Source: Myxococcota bacterium (GTDB lineage: Bacteria > Myxococcota_A > UBA796). From it: a stretch of DNA of 64,000 nt. The stretch spans positions 1-64,000 of the forward strand of contig JAQXDW010000069.1 of assembly GCA_029251165.1 (NCBI GenBank). The letters are read 5' to 3'. The notes under the pieces were generated by a model. That model searched no databases and was not told the DNA's origin. It saw only the letters and a list, made by a program, of their open reading frames with translations. This document shows positions 44,804 through 53,914 of this stretch, in pieces. The position numbers were made by a program, and so were the translations under genes. The stretch's first letter is position 1. Each line of letters starts with the position of its first letter.

Positions 44804-46014
44804 AGAAACACTCCGCAGGTGTCGATGACCATCTTGCCTTCCAGGTGGTTGCGCGCGAGGTTGCGGAAGGAGCGGTGAGAGACGAGCCCGACGATGATGT
44901 CGGCGCGCTTGAGCACCTCATCGAGCTTGGCGAGGGGGAACTCGTCGAAGGACTCCAGGTTGGGCTCGCAGGCGAGGATCTCCGCATCCGGCAGCGCCTC
45001 CTTGAGGCGTCGGGTGACGGCCAGGGCTGGAGACTCGCGGAGGTCGTCGATGTCGGGCTTGTAGGCGAGCCCCATGCAGCCGATGACCGGAGTCTTCAGG
45101 CGGCTGGCGCGCTCCAGGACCCGCTCGACCACCCAGTCGACCTTGCCCTCGTTGACCACGCGCGCTTGTCGAATGAGTCGTGCTTCCTCGGGGGCCGCGG
45201 CGACGATGAACCAAGGATCGACCGCGAGGCAGTGTCCGCCGACACCCGGACCTGGGCGCAGGATGTTGACCCGTGGATGGTGGTTGGCGAGCTTGATCAG
45301 CTCCCAGACATCGATGCCGAGCTTGTGGCAGATGATGGAGAGCTCGTTGGCGAAGGCGATGTTGGTGTCGCGGTACGAGTTCTCGGTCAGCTTTGCCATC
45401 TCGGCGGTGCGGCAGTCGGTGGACAGCACGAGGCCGTTGACGAACCCACGGTAGAACGCCGAGGCCTTCTCCGTGGCCTCCGTAGTCAGACCACCGACGA
45501 TGCGATCGTTCTCGACAATCTCTTGGAGGATCTGGCCGGGCATGACCCGCTCGGGGCAGTGGGCGACGTGGACGGCGAGGGTGTCGCCGTGAACGAGATC
45601 TGGCCGCTCTGTCCGGATGATCTCCGCCATCAGCTCGGTGGTGCCGATGGGAGAGGTGGACTCCAGGATGATGAGGTTGTCAGGCTGGAGGTGGGCAGCG
45701 AGGGCGGTGGTCGCGGCACGGACGTAGGAGACGTCAGGCTTGTGGCCCTCGGTGAACGGCGTGGGGACCGCCACGATGAAGATCTCAGCGGGACCCGGCT
45801 CCAGGGATGCGGTGAGGCGTCCGGAAGAAACCGCAGAGTGGACCAGGGCGTCGAGGTCGGGCTCGACGATGTGAATCTTTCCGGCGTTGATGGTGTCGAT
45901 GACGTCTGGCTTGACGTCGACTCCACGGACCTGACAGCCCTTCGTAGCAAGCAGGCTGGCGGTGGGCAGACCGATGTAGCCCAGCCCCATCACACAAATA
46001 TTCAGCGGCTCCAT
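44800..46014 (-). CDS. wecC: UDP-N-acetyl-D-mannosamine dehydrogenase
   Basis: A 404-residue UDP-sugar dehydrogenase. The N-terminal Rossmann fold is [18 protein letters not shown] and the active-site Cys lies in [14 protein letters not shown] (about 260). [15 protein letters not shown] matches the central domain, and [16 protein letters not shown] and VGLVSHRSF the C-terminal domain. It oxidises UDP-ManNAc to UDP-ManNAcA with NAD. The ATG at 46014 follows GGAGGGG; an ATG four codons upstream has a similar but weaker context because the segment AAAATGGAG is duplicated. Confidence 0.95.
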   Translation of the reverse strand: MEPLNICVMGLGYIGLPTASLLATKGCQVRGVDVKPDVIDTINAGKIHIVEPDLDALVHSAVSSGRLTASLEPGPAEIFIVAVPTPFTEGHKPDVSYVRAATTALAAHLQPDNLIILESTSPIGTTELMAEIIRTERPDLVHGDTLAVHVAHCPERVMPGQILQEIVENDRIVGGLTTEATEKASAFYRGFVNGLVLSTDCRTAEMAKLTENSYRDTNIAFANELSIICHKLGIDVWELIKLANHHPRVNILRPGPGVGGHCLAVDPWFIVAAAPEEARLIRQARVVNEGKVDWVVERVLERASRLKTPVIGCMGLAYKPDIDDLRESPALAVTRRLKEALPDAEILACEPNLESFDEFPLAKLDEVLKRADIIVGLVSHRSFRNLARNHLEGKMVIDTCGVFL

Positions 46015-46130
46015 TTTCCCCTCCATTTTCCAATCGCCCCGTATGCCTCAGGTCGACGGGACGCCAACCTCTATCGGCATCATCCCGTCAGACATAAGCT
46101 CTGGATCACCCTGTTTGGCTCATCGACTGC

Positions 46131-47567
46131 TCAGCGCCGGCGAAGTCTCCAGATCGCGAGCAGCGGAAGCCACCACGGACCGGCGAGGGGGCTGCCTGTG
46201 CAGCCGCAGCTTCGCGGCTCCTCAAACCATGGTGACAGCCAGACCCGCTCCTCTTCTGTCCCGATGACATACCGGATGCGCAGGTAGGTCCAGTCGCCAT
46301 CACTGCGGGACCAGGTGTCGGTGAGGGTGTCGGTGTCGGTGTCGGTGAGGAGGCCGTCGGGGCCGATGCGCTCGATGGTGATCGACGCTGCTGCTGCCCC
46401 AGGATCGGACAGGGTGAGGCTGATCTCGGCCGGCAGCGCGGACCGGGGAAGGACGCTGCCGGGGGGATAGCGGATGCCGTCTTGTCCGAGAGCCTGCGCG
46501 ATCAGGTCGGGGCGGGGGCCGGAGCTTGCGGCAGTGGTCCGAGCGGAGAGGGACTCCAGGATGGCGTCGGCCGTCAGGGGGGTGTCCTCGCTCAGCCAGA
46601 CTCCGGTCAGCCCTCCGGCCGTGAAGTGCGCCTTGGGCGTGTCGGGGAGACCGTCATCGTCGGTGTCCAGCCAGTGGGCAATGTGGCTGGGGCCGTCTTC
46701 GATGCTGCCAGGGCGGGCGTCGTGGCTGTCGGTGCCGCCGACGAAGCCGAGCTGGAATCCCTCAGCGAGCGCGGCCTGAGCTGAGCCGTCGGCGTAGTAG
46801 CCCTGTGCGGTGTTGATGCGCCAGTCGCAGCCCTCTGCGGTCAGGTCGATGCACTCGGAGCTGCCATGCTCCGAGTAGATCTCGACGACCTGCTCCTGCT
46901 CTGGAACGTTTTCGTCCAGACTCCAGTCGGTGACCTGGGGAACAGAGTAGGCCGGATGGTGGGCATAGGTCACCCAGCGGACCGGGTCACAGGTCTGGCC
47001 GGCCGCAGAGAGTGCCTCCCACAGCTCTGCCGGCGTCGCTGCGTAGTCGGCGGCTTCATCGATAAACACTGCGGCGCCGACCTCGTGGGTCTTCTCGCCG
47101 TCCGGAAGCGCCCAGCCTGGGACGCGGTAGTCAGGGCAGGCGTCTGGGTCGGCGAGCAGCACGGTGCGGTGTGTGCCGGTGAGCCGGTTGCCTTCGCGCT
47201 CCTCCCGAAATGCGGTCCACTCGTAGCCCAGCAGCGCGACCACCGGCCCCTCCTGGGCTGCCTGCACCAGCTGCTGCTGGCTCTCCCAGATCGCCAGGGA
47301 CGCGCCATCGGGACCGTCGGGGTAGAAGCGATCCGCCTCGGCGTGGTCGGTCAGGGCGGCGAAGTCCAGCGCACTGTCTGCGGCGTTGTCGAAGAAGTCA
47401 GCGCCTGGAGTCGGCGACCGCAGCAGGCAGCCAGCCGCCCAGTCTTCGCACCCGTCCCAGGACAAGCCGCTGTGGGCGTGGAGGTCTCCCCAGTACCAGG
47501 TGCCATCAGGACGCGCGCCGGACTGGCTGCTGGCCGGTGTGCTGCCGATGATAAGGGCCAGAAGCAT
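46131..47567 (-). CDS. secreted DUF3604/PHP-like metal-dependent hydrolase with C-terminal tail
   Basis: A 478-residue protein starting MLLALIIGSTPASSQ, a signal peptide. GDLHAHSGLSWDG and LDFAALTDHAEADRF are PHP-type metal ligands, and ALLGYEWTAFREE plus GTHRTVLLAD match the DUF3604 family. The C-terminus is beta-rich and ends CGCTGSPLAGPWWLPLLA then IWRLRRR, a MYXO-CTERM-like Cys, hydrophobic helix and Arg cluster. Hydrolysis of a phosphoester or similar bond outside the cell is inferred; the substrate is unknown. It is divergent from a lipoprotein gene across 32 bp. Confidence 0.85.
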   Translation of the reverse strand: MLLALIIGSTPASSQSGARPDGTWYWGDLHAHSGLSWDGCEDWAAGCLLRSPTPGADFFDNAADSALDFAALTDHAEADRFYPDGPDGASLAIWESQQQLVQAAQEGPVVALLGYEWTAFREEREGNRLTGTHRTVLLADPDACPDYRVPGWALPDGEKTHEVGAAVFIDEAADYAATPAELWEALSAAGQTCDPVRWVTYAHHPAYSVPQVTDWSLDENVPEQEQVVEIYSEHGSSECIDLTAEGCDWRINTAQGYYADGSAQAALAEGFQLGFVGGTDSHDARPGSIEDGPSHIAHWLDTDDDGLPDTPKAHFTAGGLTGVWLSEDTPLTADAILESLSARTTAASSGPRPDLIAQALGQDGIRYPPGSVLPRSALPAEISLTLSDPGAAAASITIERIGPDGLLTDTDTDTLTDTWSRSDGDWTYLRIRYVIGTEEERVWLSPWFEEPRSCGCTGSPLAGPWWLPLLAIWRLRRR

Positions 47568-47599
47568 GTGGCACTGTAGCCGGAGAGGGAGCCTTGTCG

Positions 47600-48769
47600 A
47601 TGATGTTGCTGATCCTGGGGTGCACGACACTGCAGACGATGGAGCGGATGCTGCCATCTGGCCCGGTGCTGGGGCCGCGCGAGCTGGAGCGGTTTGACGG
47701 GGTGGTTCCGTCCCCGGCAGCGTACAGCGGCGGTCCTGTGGTCGAGGTGCCGATCTTCCCGCTGCAGAGCTTCGGGATCTACTATGGCGTGGACGTGGTC
47801 CTGATCTCGGAGCATCCGGACTGGGACATGCACGAGTATGCCCGCCTGGACACCCCGGAGGGGCCGGTCTGGATGGCGAAGGATGCAGACCGACAGCTGG
47901 TGCAGACGGTGGTGGCAGACCTCGACGGCATCGATCGCTGGGCCGCAGAGGCTGCGGTGCCGCGTCAGGCGGGTGTGGTGGAGGTCGAGGACCGCTCAGC
48001 TGGGCGGGTCACCGATCTCACCCTCCGCTACACCAACACCAACGGCGAGCCGGTGGAAGTCGAGGTGCGGGCAAGGATGCCGCGTCGCCCGCCAGGCAAG
48101 CGCAATGGCTCGACCATGGGGCACAGCAAGGGCGCGGTCGCGGCGGTTCTTGACCTGGAGCGGTTCGGCCACGGCGGTCGCGCGAAGATGACGATCGATG
48201 GAGAAGACGTCGCGATCAAGCGGCTGCTGGGCTTCTACAAGATGCAGTTTCTCCTTCAGCAGGCACAGGGCGGCTTCTCACAGGCCAGCTACCGGGTCTC
48301 CGGAACGGCTGAGGCGCTGCACATCGATCGGCCGGTGACGACTCCCTGGCCGACAGCGGCGTCGGAGGACTGGAGCGTCTCGACCGAGGCGGGCCTCACG
48401 CTCCTGCGCCATGACAGCGGCTACACGGCTCAGACCTGCGCGCTGTCGGAGGGCGGTCTGGTCTGGGCGGAGGTTGCGCAGCATGGACGGGACGAGCCGA
48501 TCTTTCGCGTCAGCTTCGTCCCGGCGCTGCCGGACGTGCGGCGCCCCTTCGAGGGCGTGGTCTCCTCGGACTTTCGCATGGACATCAACGGCGAAGAAGG
48601 CCACGGGACGGGCCGTGTCGAGGTGCAGTGGGTGGACGACGCGGTGGTCCTGGAGGTGCTTCCGAGCGCACCGTGGTGGCTGGAGAGTCGCCCCATGCGC
48701 AGCGACGTTCGCTACCCTGGCGACGGCTCCGCAGTGGTCGAGGTTCGGATGGCTGAGACGCCGCAGTGA
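47600..48769 (+). CDS. lipoprotein of unknown function
   Basis: A 389-residue protein with leader MMLLILGC, a short lipoprotein signal; GGGAG precedes it. The mature part appears beta-rich throughout, with VPIFPLQSFGIYYGVDVVLI near the start, VTDLTLRYTNTNGEPVEVEV and FRVSFVPALPDVRRPFEGVV later. No catalytic motif is seen and I do not recognise the family. An acyl-carrier or lipid-binding sandwich would fit the look, but this is a guess. Confidence 0.75.
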   Translation: MMLLILGCTTLQTMERMLPSGPVLGPRELERFDGVVPSPAAYSGGPVVEVPIFPLQSFGIYYGVDVVLISEHPDWDMHEYARLDTPEGPVWMAKDADRQLVQTVVADLDGIDRWAAEAAVPRQAGVVEVEDRSAGRVTDLTLRYTNTNGEPVEVEVRARMPRRPPGKRNGSTMGHSKGAVAAVLDLERFGHGGRAKMTIDGEDVAIKRLLGFYKMQFLLQQAQGGFSQASYRVSGTAEALHIDRPVTTPWPTAASEDWSVSTEAGLTLLRHDSGYTAQTCALSEGGLVWAEVAQHGRDEPIFRVSFVPALPDVRRPFEGVVSSDFRMDINGEEGHGTGRVEVQWVDDAVVLEVLPSAPWWLESRPMRSDVRYPGDGSAVVEVRMAETPQ

Positions 48770-48850
48770 CCCTCACCGTGGGCTGACCACGTCCTCCTGT
48801 GACAAGCCAGGCACGCGGCTGCGCTGGCTGGAGGCCACCTGCACGCGGCG

Positions 48851-49387
48851 CTAGTTTGCCTCAGCGCAGCCGAAGTTCTGATCGGTGAAGTACGTGGTGT
48901 CCAGGCCCCACACCCAGCAGGCCTCGCTGACGGTGTCGTAGAGGTAGTAGGTCACGCGGTACTCGTAGCCGCGACCGGGAAAGCCGGTGTTGTCGCCGGC
49001 GTTGATGTCGGCTTCTCCGCTGAGTCCGTCTGGCGTGTAGTCCAGGCGGACACCGCTGGAGCCAGCGGGGTGGCAGATGGCGCTGCCGGTGGTCTCTAAA
49101 CAGGCCTCGTCTTCCCAGCAGATGACGTCACCCTCTTCGGCATCTGTCGCGAACACGCAGTCGTCGTCGTTCTGGACCAGTCCGAACTCGAAATTGTAGC
49201 CCAAGCCACCTGTGATTGTCAGCTCGATCGCATCGGAGGACCAGGTGACATCCGCGATGGGATTGTCTTCGCGGATGGTGTCATCCTCTTCAGACCCGCA
49301 GACATAGCCGGACTTGGGAAATCCGTCGTTGACACAGTCTCCATCGGCGTCTGTCTGTGCGCAGCCGGCCAAAACCAGAAGAAGCAT
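48851..49387 (-). CDS. Cys-rich lipoprotein, tandem family member 1
   Basis: A 178-residue protein with GAGGAG before MLLLVLAGC. After an Asp-rich start (DADGDCVNDG) a beta-rich domain follows with the family markers in order: CWEDEAC, ICHPAG, a VTYYLYD segment and CWVWGLD. It is the most divergent of four adjacent paralogues. No known family was recognised; the paired Cys suggest disulfides and an extracytoplasmic role. Confidence 0.75.
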   Translation of the reverse strand: MLLLVLAGCAQTDADGDCVNDGFPKSGYVCGSEEDDTIREDNPIADVTWSSDAIELTITGGLGYNFEFGLVQNDDDCVFATDAEEGDVICWEDEACLETTGSAICHPAGSSGVRLDYTPDGLSGEADINAGDNTGFPGRGYEYRVTYYLYDTVSEACWVWGLDTTYFTDQNFGCAEAN

Positions 49388-49462
49388 TGTCTCCTCACAA
49401 TCTGCTGTGCATCCTGCCCGTGTCATCCGGTGCTGTCAATTCAGACCATCCGAAGTGAGCCC

Positions 49463-49957
49463 TCAGTTCGAGAAGATCTCGCAGTCTTCAAGCATGTCGA
49501 CGATGTAGTAGTACGGGTCATGACCCCAGGCCCAGCACGCCTGAGTCGACCGGTTCTCGGCGTAGTACGTCACACCTGGCTCGAAGCTGTTGTCCGTGAA
49601 GGCGGTCTCGGCGCCTTCCTCCAGGTTGTCTGGATCGCCGCCGAGGCTGAGGGTAGTGCCGACGGTTCCGCAGGGGTGACAGTACTGGGAGGAGATGCAA
49701 GACTCTTCGGTCCAGCCATCGTCCACGCCGGTCTCGGCGATACCGCAGTAGAACTCGGCGCCTTGGCTTCCGTAGATGTCGAAGGTCAGGGTGTCGGCAG
49801 TCCAGGTCGCGACCAGGTCGAAGGCGGCCTGTTCCTGGAGAGCGTCGTCTGTGTTCTTGTCCTCCCAGCTTGGGATGCCATCTTCATCTCGGTCGATGAC
49901 CTCATCGCTCGGACCACAGGCGACCAGCAGGCCGAATACCACGGGAATCCAGTTCAT
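49463..49957 (-). CDS. Cys-rich lipoprotein, tandem family member 2
   Basis: A 164-residue protein with leader MNWIPVVFGLLVACG. The mature N-terminus is acidic (VIDRDEDGIPSWEDK), reminiscent of a calcium-binding DxDxDG loop. The shared domain shows GIAETG, WTEESC, YCHPCG, GAETAF, VTYYAE and CWAWGHDPYYY. The unit is unassigned. It lies 75 bp upstream of member 1 and 15 bp downstream of member 3 on the same strand. Confidence 0.75.
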   Translation of the reverse strand: MNWIPVVFGLLVACGPSDEVIDRDEDGIPSWEDKNTDDALQEQAAFDLVATWTADTLTFDIYGSQGAEFYCGIAETGVDDGWTEESCISSQYCHPCGTVGTTLSLGGDPDNLEEGAETAFTDNSFEPGVTYYAENRSTQACWAWGHDPYYYIVDMLEDCEIFSN

Positions 49958-49972
49958 CTCATCTCTCCCAGA

Positions 49973-50452
49973 TCATTGAAGTGAGACCTGATTGTCGCAT
50001 AACCCTGCGTAGTAGTCTGGCGTGTGGCCCGCGACCCAGCAACTCAGAGTCGTCGTCTCGAAGAAATAGAAGGTTAAACTTTCACAAATGGATGCGTCTT
50101 GAAGCGCGGTCTCTTCCCCCGGAGTGAGGGTGAGTGGGTCAGCGCCGAACGCGAGGGTGGTTCGAGAGTCGTTGAGTGGGTGGCAGTAGAGCAGCGTCTC
50201 TCCATCTAGGGTGTCTCCGTTGAAGCAGTCCTCGCCGGTCCAGATGTCCTCGCGCGGATCGGTGACCGCGACGCCCATCCACCAGCTCTGCTCTCGCCCT
50301 CGGTAGACGTTTACGTTCAGAGAATCAGCATCGCAGGAGACGCCAAAGCTCGACTGGAGCGTGCTCGGGTCTGCGCTGGTGTCTGGATTCGTGCTGGTGC
50401 TGGTGTTGGTGCTGGGCCCCGTACAAGCGGTGACCGACCAGAAGAAGACCAC
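49973..50452 (-). CDS. Cys-rich lipoprotein, tandem family member 3
   Basis: About 159 residues. From GTG 50452 the leader reads MVFFWSVTAC, similar to other very short lipoprotein leaders in this window. An ATG at 50509 would add 19 residues, but these would be encoded across a perfect 14-bp inverted repeat that looks like the terminator of the upstream gene, so I prefer the GTG. The mature part starts with a Thr/Ser/Asn-rich linker and then has WTGEDC, YCHPLN, GEETAL and CWVAGHTPDYY, matching its neighbours. Confidence 0.6.
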   Translation of the reverse strand: MVFFWSVTACTGPSTNTSTSTNPDTSADPSTLQSSFGVSCDADSLNVNVYRGREQSWWMGVAVTDPREDIWTGEDCFNGDTLDGETLLYCHPLNDSRTTLAFGADPLTLTPGEETALQDASICESLTFYFFETTTLSCWVAGHTPDYYAGLCDNQVSLQ

Positions 50453-50481
50453 CCGCCTGAGCGAGATGCTCAGGCGGGTGG
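50449..50481 (-). terminator. 14-bp perfect inverted repeat after lipoprotein family member 4
   Basis: CCACCCGCCTGAGC and GCTCAGGCGGGTGG are perfectly complementary around a 5-nt loop. Read on the - strand the hairpin is 57 bp beyond the stop of member 4 and is followed by TCTTCTTCT, a weak U-rich tail. It overlaps the likely GTG start of member 3. Confidence 0.6.
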
Positions 50482-50537
50482 CGACATTGGACAGTGTGCT
50501 CTTCAACATGGTCGCAGAGCAGGTCGTCCGAGGCTTC

Positions 50538-51011
50538 TTACAGCTCGGTGCAGTCGAGGCTGCCGTAGTAGCTGGTGTCGTGACCCCAGGTGTAGCAAGC
50601 GGAGCCCTGCTCGACGTAGTAGGTCACGGTGCCGTCGAAGGACGCGCCGCCGAAGACGGTCTCGGTACCCTCAGAGAGAGCGTCGAAGGCACCCCCGTAG
50701 AGCAGGGAGACGCCGTTCTCGTTGGTGGGGTGGCAGTAGAAGTAGGTCTTGGTGAGGTCGCCGTAGATGCAGTCCTCGCCGTACCAGCAGTTATCAGCGT
50801 CAGCACAGCCGGTCTCAGCCATACCGAAGTAGCCGGAGACGCCACCCGTGAGGGTGAGGTCGACGGAGCCTGCGTTCCACGCCACAGAGGCGTCGAAGTC
50901 GGCATCAGCATCGGTGTCGGCATCAGCCTCGTCGGTGGTGCCAGATTCCTTTCCGCCATCACAGCCGAAAGTGAGCAGCGCAGCAGCGATGATCATCCAG
51001 TTCTTAGTCAT
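50538..51011 (-). CDS. Cys-rich lipoprotein, tandem family member 4
   Basis: A 157-residue protein with GGAGG seven bases before ATG and leader MTKNWMIIAAALLTFGC. An acidic linker (DADTDADADFDA) leads to the shared domain: FGMAETG, CWYGEDC, YCHPTN, GTETVF, VTYYVE and CYTWGHDTSYY, ending in LDCTEL. It is first of the four in transcription order, and an A-rich divergent region separates it from thiG. It has the clearest signal peptide and ribosome site of the set. Confidence 0.8.
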   Translation of the reverse strand: MTKNWMIIAAALLTFGCDGGKESGTTDEADADTDADADFDASVAWNAGSVDLTLTGGVSGYFGMAETGCADADNCWYGEDCIYGDLTKTYFYCHPTNENGVSLLYGGAFDALSEGTETVFGGASFDGTVTYYVEQGSACYTWGHDTSYYGSLDCTEL

Positions 51012-51180
51012 GTTCAATCCTCCATCGCTGAAGCTTCGTCGCCCAGCGTGTCAGGACATATACACCGGCATCGCAGAGACTTCCACGTATGGAATTGACG
51101 ATTTCTTCAAAACCCTCAATCAAAATACAATGTGCGGGATCAGATTCGCGGCGAAGTTCGCGATGGGATAGTCTCGAGGC

Positions 51181-51948
51181 ATGTTGACAATCGGTGATTT
51201 GACTCTCGGCTCCCGACTCATTGTGGGTACTGGGCGATATGCAGACTTCTCCACCATGCAAGCCTGTCATGAGGCATGCGGGACTTCGTTGGTGACCCTG
51301 GCGCTCCGTCGTGTCGATCTGAACGCCGCCGCTGGAGCATCAATTCTCGACTTTATCGATCGGGAGAAAATTCACCTCTTACCCAACACTGCTGGTTGCT
51401 ACACGCCGGAAGATGCTGTTGTGACCGCGAAGCTCGCTCGGGAGCTGCTCGGGACGAGCGTGCTGAAGCTGGAAGTCATCGGTGATCCGGCGACCTTGTT
51501 CCCTGATCCAGAAGGGACGCTTGAGGCCGCGCGAGTCCTGGTCCGCGAGGGCTTCACGGTCCTGCCGTACTGCTCGGACAACCCGGTGCTCTGCCAGAAG
51601 CTCGCGGACGTCGGCTGCGCAGCAGTCATGCCGCTTGCTGCACCCATCGGCAGCGGCCTGGGCATCCGCAATCCCACCAACCTCCGCATCATCGTTGAGC
51701 AAGCCACCGTCCCGGTGATCGTCGATGCCGGCATCGGCACGGCCTCTGATGCGGTCATCGCCATGGAGCTTGGCGTGGACGGTGTGCTCATGAACACCGC
51801 GATCGCTGGCGCAGACGATCCTGTGAAGATGGCCCATGCCATGAAGCTGGCGGTTGAGTCTGGTCGGGCAGCATTTGAGGCCGGGCGCATTCCGATGAAG
51901 CTGTATGCCACCGCGTCCTCTCCGATCACCGGCATCATGACCCGCTGA
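51181..51948 (+). CDS. thiG: thiazole synthase
   Basis: A 255-residue TIM-barrel enzyme starting [20 protein letters not shown]. It has [25 protein letters not shown], the Schiff-base Lys in VLKLEVIGD (about 98), [16 protein letters not shown] and [11 protein letters not shown], all ThiG signatures. It forms the thiazole phosphate of thiamine from DXP, ThiS-thiocarboxylate and dehydroglycine. ThiS, ThiF and ThiH/ThiO are not adjacent. No TPP riboswitch THI box was found in the 169 bp upstream. Confidence 0.97.
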   Translation: MLTIGDLTLGSRLIVGTGRYADFSTMQACHEACGTSLVTLALRRVDLNAAAGASILDFIDREKIHLLPNTAGCYTPEDAVVTAKLARELLGTSVLKLEVIGDPATLFPDPEGTLEAARVLVREGFTVLPYCSDNPVLCQKLADVGCAAVMPLAAPIGSGLGIRNPTNLRIIVEQATVPVIVDAGIGTASDAVIAMELGVDGVLMNTAIAGADDPVKMAHAMKLAVESGRAAFEAGRIPMKLYATASSPITGIMTR

Positions 51949-52526
51949 TGCGTCTCATCGCGATCACGCCTGGAGATGGCTGTGATCTGGCGACGCGGAT
52001 TCACGCAGCCCGCGCAGGGGGGGCGGATCATGTGCTCCTCCGAGAGCCCATGCTGCACCTGGACTTGCTCGGACCTGGAGTGCTCCTCCATGGTCGAACC
52101 CCAGGCGCGCTCGCGGCTGCCGCACACACAGGCTGTGGCCTGCATCTTCCTGCCAGCATGGATGCTGCGGCTGCTCGCGGGGTGATCTCCGGCACGCTGT
52201 CGCAGAGCTGCCACGACGCAGCTGCGCTGGCGCGGGCGGCTGCGGCGGGCTGTGACTTTGCCTTTCTCTCGCCGGTGTTCTCACCACACAGCAAGCCTGA
52301 CGACACCCGCGTGCCCCTCGGGCTTGATGGGCTGGCGCTGTTGTGTGCTTCAGCGGCGCTGCCGGTGGTCGCGCTGGGGGGAGTCAGCCCGGATCGTGTC
52401 GCGGGATGTCAGGGTGCGGGAGCGGTCGGGGTGGCCTGCATCGGAGCGATCTTTGGGGCTGCGGATGTTGCTGCGGCAGCCGCTGAGATGCGGCGGGCGT
52501 GTGGGCTGAGTGCTGTCTTGCGATAG
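51948..52526 (+). CDS. thiamine phosphate synthase/TenI-like protein
   Basis: A 192-residue TIM-barrel protein whose ATG overlaps the thiG stop (TGATG). It has [19 protein letters not shown] where ThiE has a VQxRxK motif, GLHLPASMDA, ISGTLSQSCHDAAALARA, FLSPVFSPHSKPDDT and VVALGGVSP. The layout is ThiE/TenI. The phosphate-binding GA-GVACIGAIF is present. It could couple the thiazole and pyrimidine (ThiE) or aromatise thiazole (TenI); the sequence does not decide. Confidence 0.88.
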   Translation: MRLIAITPGDGCDLATRIHAARAGGADHVLLREPMLHLDLLGPGVLLHGRTPGALAAAAHTGCGLHLPASMDAAAARGVISGTLSQSCHDAAALARAAAAGCDFAFLSPVFSPHSKPDDTRVPLGLDGLALLCASAALPVVALGGVSPDRVAGCQGAGAVGVACIGAIFGAADVAAAAAEMRRACGLSAVLR

Positions 52527-52534
52527 AACGTCAT

Positions 52535-53896
52535 ATGGACGTCCTCCTGCTCCGACCGCCGCGCCGGAATCCACACGACGCCGGGCTCTGCGTGCCCCCG
52601 ATGGGACTGGCTTATGTTGCCGGTGCGCTGAGGGCGGCCGGACACCGGGTCGATATCCTCGATGCTCTGGCGCTGTCGTGGTCCTGGCGGCGACTGGAGA
52701 GCGAGCTTGCGCGCCGTCGGCCAGAGGTCCTCGGTCTCTCAGCAATGACCCCGGTCGCAGACATCGCGGCCCGCGCGGCACAGCTTGCGCGTCCCTATGT
52801 CGGTCGGATCGTCCTGGGTGGGCCGCACCCTACTGCGGTGAGGCGTGCGGTCTTTGAAGCGTCTCCTGCGCTGGATGCTGCGGTTGTTGGGGAAGGAGAG
52901 GGGCCTGCAGTAGCGCTGATGAACTGGTGGTCCTCCAGCAGCGGCGCGCCGCCTCCGCCCGGCGTTCTGGTTCCAGGCCAGCCGTTCACCGAGGCGACTC
53001 CACCGGCCGATCTGACCACCCTGCCGCCTCCGGCTCGGGATCTCCTCCCCAATTCCGCCTACCGCTACCTGTTCGCCACCCGGCGGGGCTTCGGCACGAT
53101 GATCACCAGTCGCGGCTGTCCCTTTCGGTGCAGCTTCTGCGACAAGAGCGTCAGCGGGAGCCGCTGGCGGGCTCGGCCAGCGGTGCATGTTGTCGACGAG
53201 CTGGAGACGATGCGGAAGCAGCACGGCATCCGGTTCGTCAATTTTTACGACGACAACTTCACCCTTCAGCGGAGCCGGGTTGCGGCGATCTGCGAAGAGA
53301 TCCTGCGGCGTGGCCTCGACATCGAGTGGAAGTGTGAGGGGCGAGTCGATGGCGTGGATCTGCCGCTGCTCAAGCTGATGCGCCGGGCAGGCTGCCGAGT
53401 GGTTGCCTATGGTGTAGAGAGCGCCAACCCGGAGACGCTGGCCCTGCTGCGCAAGGACATCACCGTCGAGCAGTCGGTCGAGGCCTTTGCGCTGACCCGT
53501 CAGGCTCGGCTGCGCTCGCTGGCCTACATGATCATCGGCGCACCAGGAGAAGATGCTGCGGCGGTGCGGCAGAGCGTGTCCTTCTGTCGTGAGATCGGGG
53601 CGGACTACGTTCAGTTCTCCAGCCTCGTCGCGATGCCCGGCACGCCGCTGTTTGCGCAGCACGGTGGCTCCTCGGCGGCCTCAGTCACCAACCCGCTGGA
53701 CGCCGATCTCGGGCGTGCCACGGTGACCGACCTGCCGCCCGACGAGCTGGCCCGGCTGATGCGCAGCGCGTGGCGGGGGTTCTACCTGCGTCCCCGCCCG
53801 ATGCGTCGGCTGGCCGTCGATGCGGTGCGCAGCGGCTCCATCGGAGAGGCGGTCCGACTCACCCGTGCCTGGGCGAGCTGGTCGCTGTCGTCCTGA
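52535..53896 (+). CDS. B12-binding radical SAM protein
   Basis: A 453-residue protein. The N-terminal 140 residues form a cobalamin-binding Rossmann-like domain (MDVLLLRPPRR, MGLAYVAGALRAAGHRVDIL, IVLGGPHPTA). The radical SAM cluster motif is SRGCPFRCSFCDKS (about 190-203), followed by FVNFYDDNFTLQR and VVAYGVESANPETL. This is the class B architecture that often performs methylations or rearrangements. It starts 8 bp after the thiE-like gene, yet no thiamine step of this type is known to me, so its role there is unclear. Confidence 0.93.
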   Translation: MDVLLLRPPRRNPHDAGLCVPPMGLAYVAGALRAAGHRVDILDALALSWSWRRLESELARRRPEVLGLSAMTPVADIAARAAQLARPYVGRIVLGGPHPTAVRRAVFEASPALDAAVVGEGEGPAVALMNWWSSSSGAPPPPGVLVPGQPFTEATPPADLTTLPPPARDLLPNSAYRYLFATRRGFGTMITSRGCPFRCSFCDKSVSGSRWRARPAVHVVDELETMRKQHGIRFVNFYDDNFTLQRSRVAAICEEILRRGLDIEWKCEGRVDGVDLPLLKLMRRAGCRVVAYGVESANPETLALLRKDITVEQSVEAFALTRQARLRSLAYMIIGAPGEDAAAVRQSVSFCREIGADYVQFSSLVAMPGTPLFAQHGGSSAASVTNPLDADLGRATVTDLPPDELARLMRSAWRGFYLRPRPMRRLAVDAVRSGSIGEAVRLTRAWASWSLSS

Positions 53897-53914
53897 CCGC
53901 TCAAGCGGGTCGGG

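Noticed and set aside
51012-51180. TPP riboswitch upstream of thiG
   Set aside because: I looked for a THI-box-like CTGAGA and the related GACCTG segment in the intergenic DNA and did not find a convincing match. A TTGACG at 51095 has no well-spaced -10.
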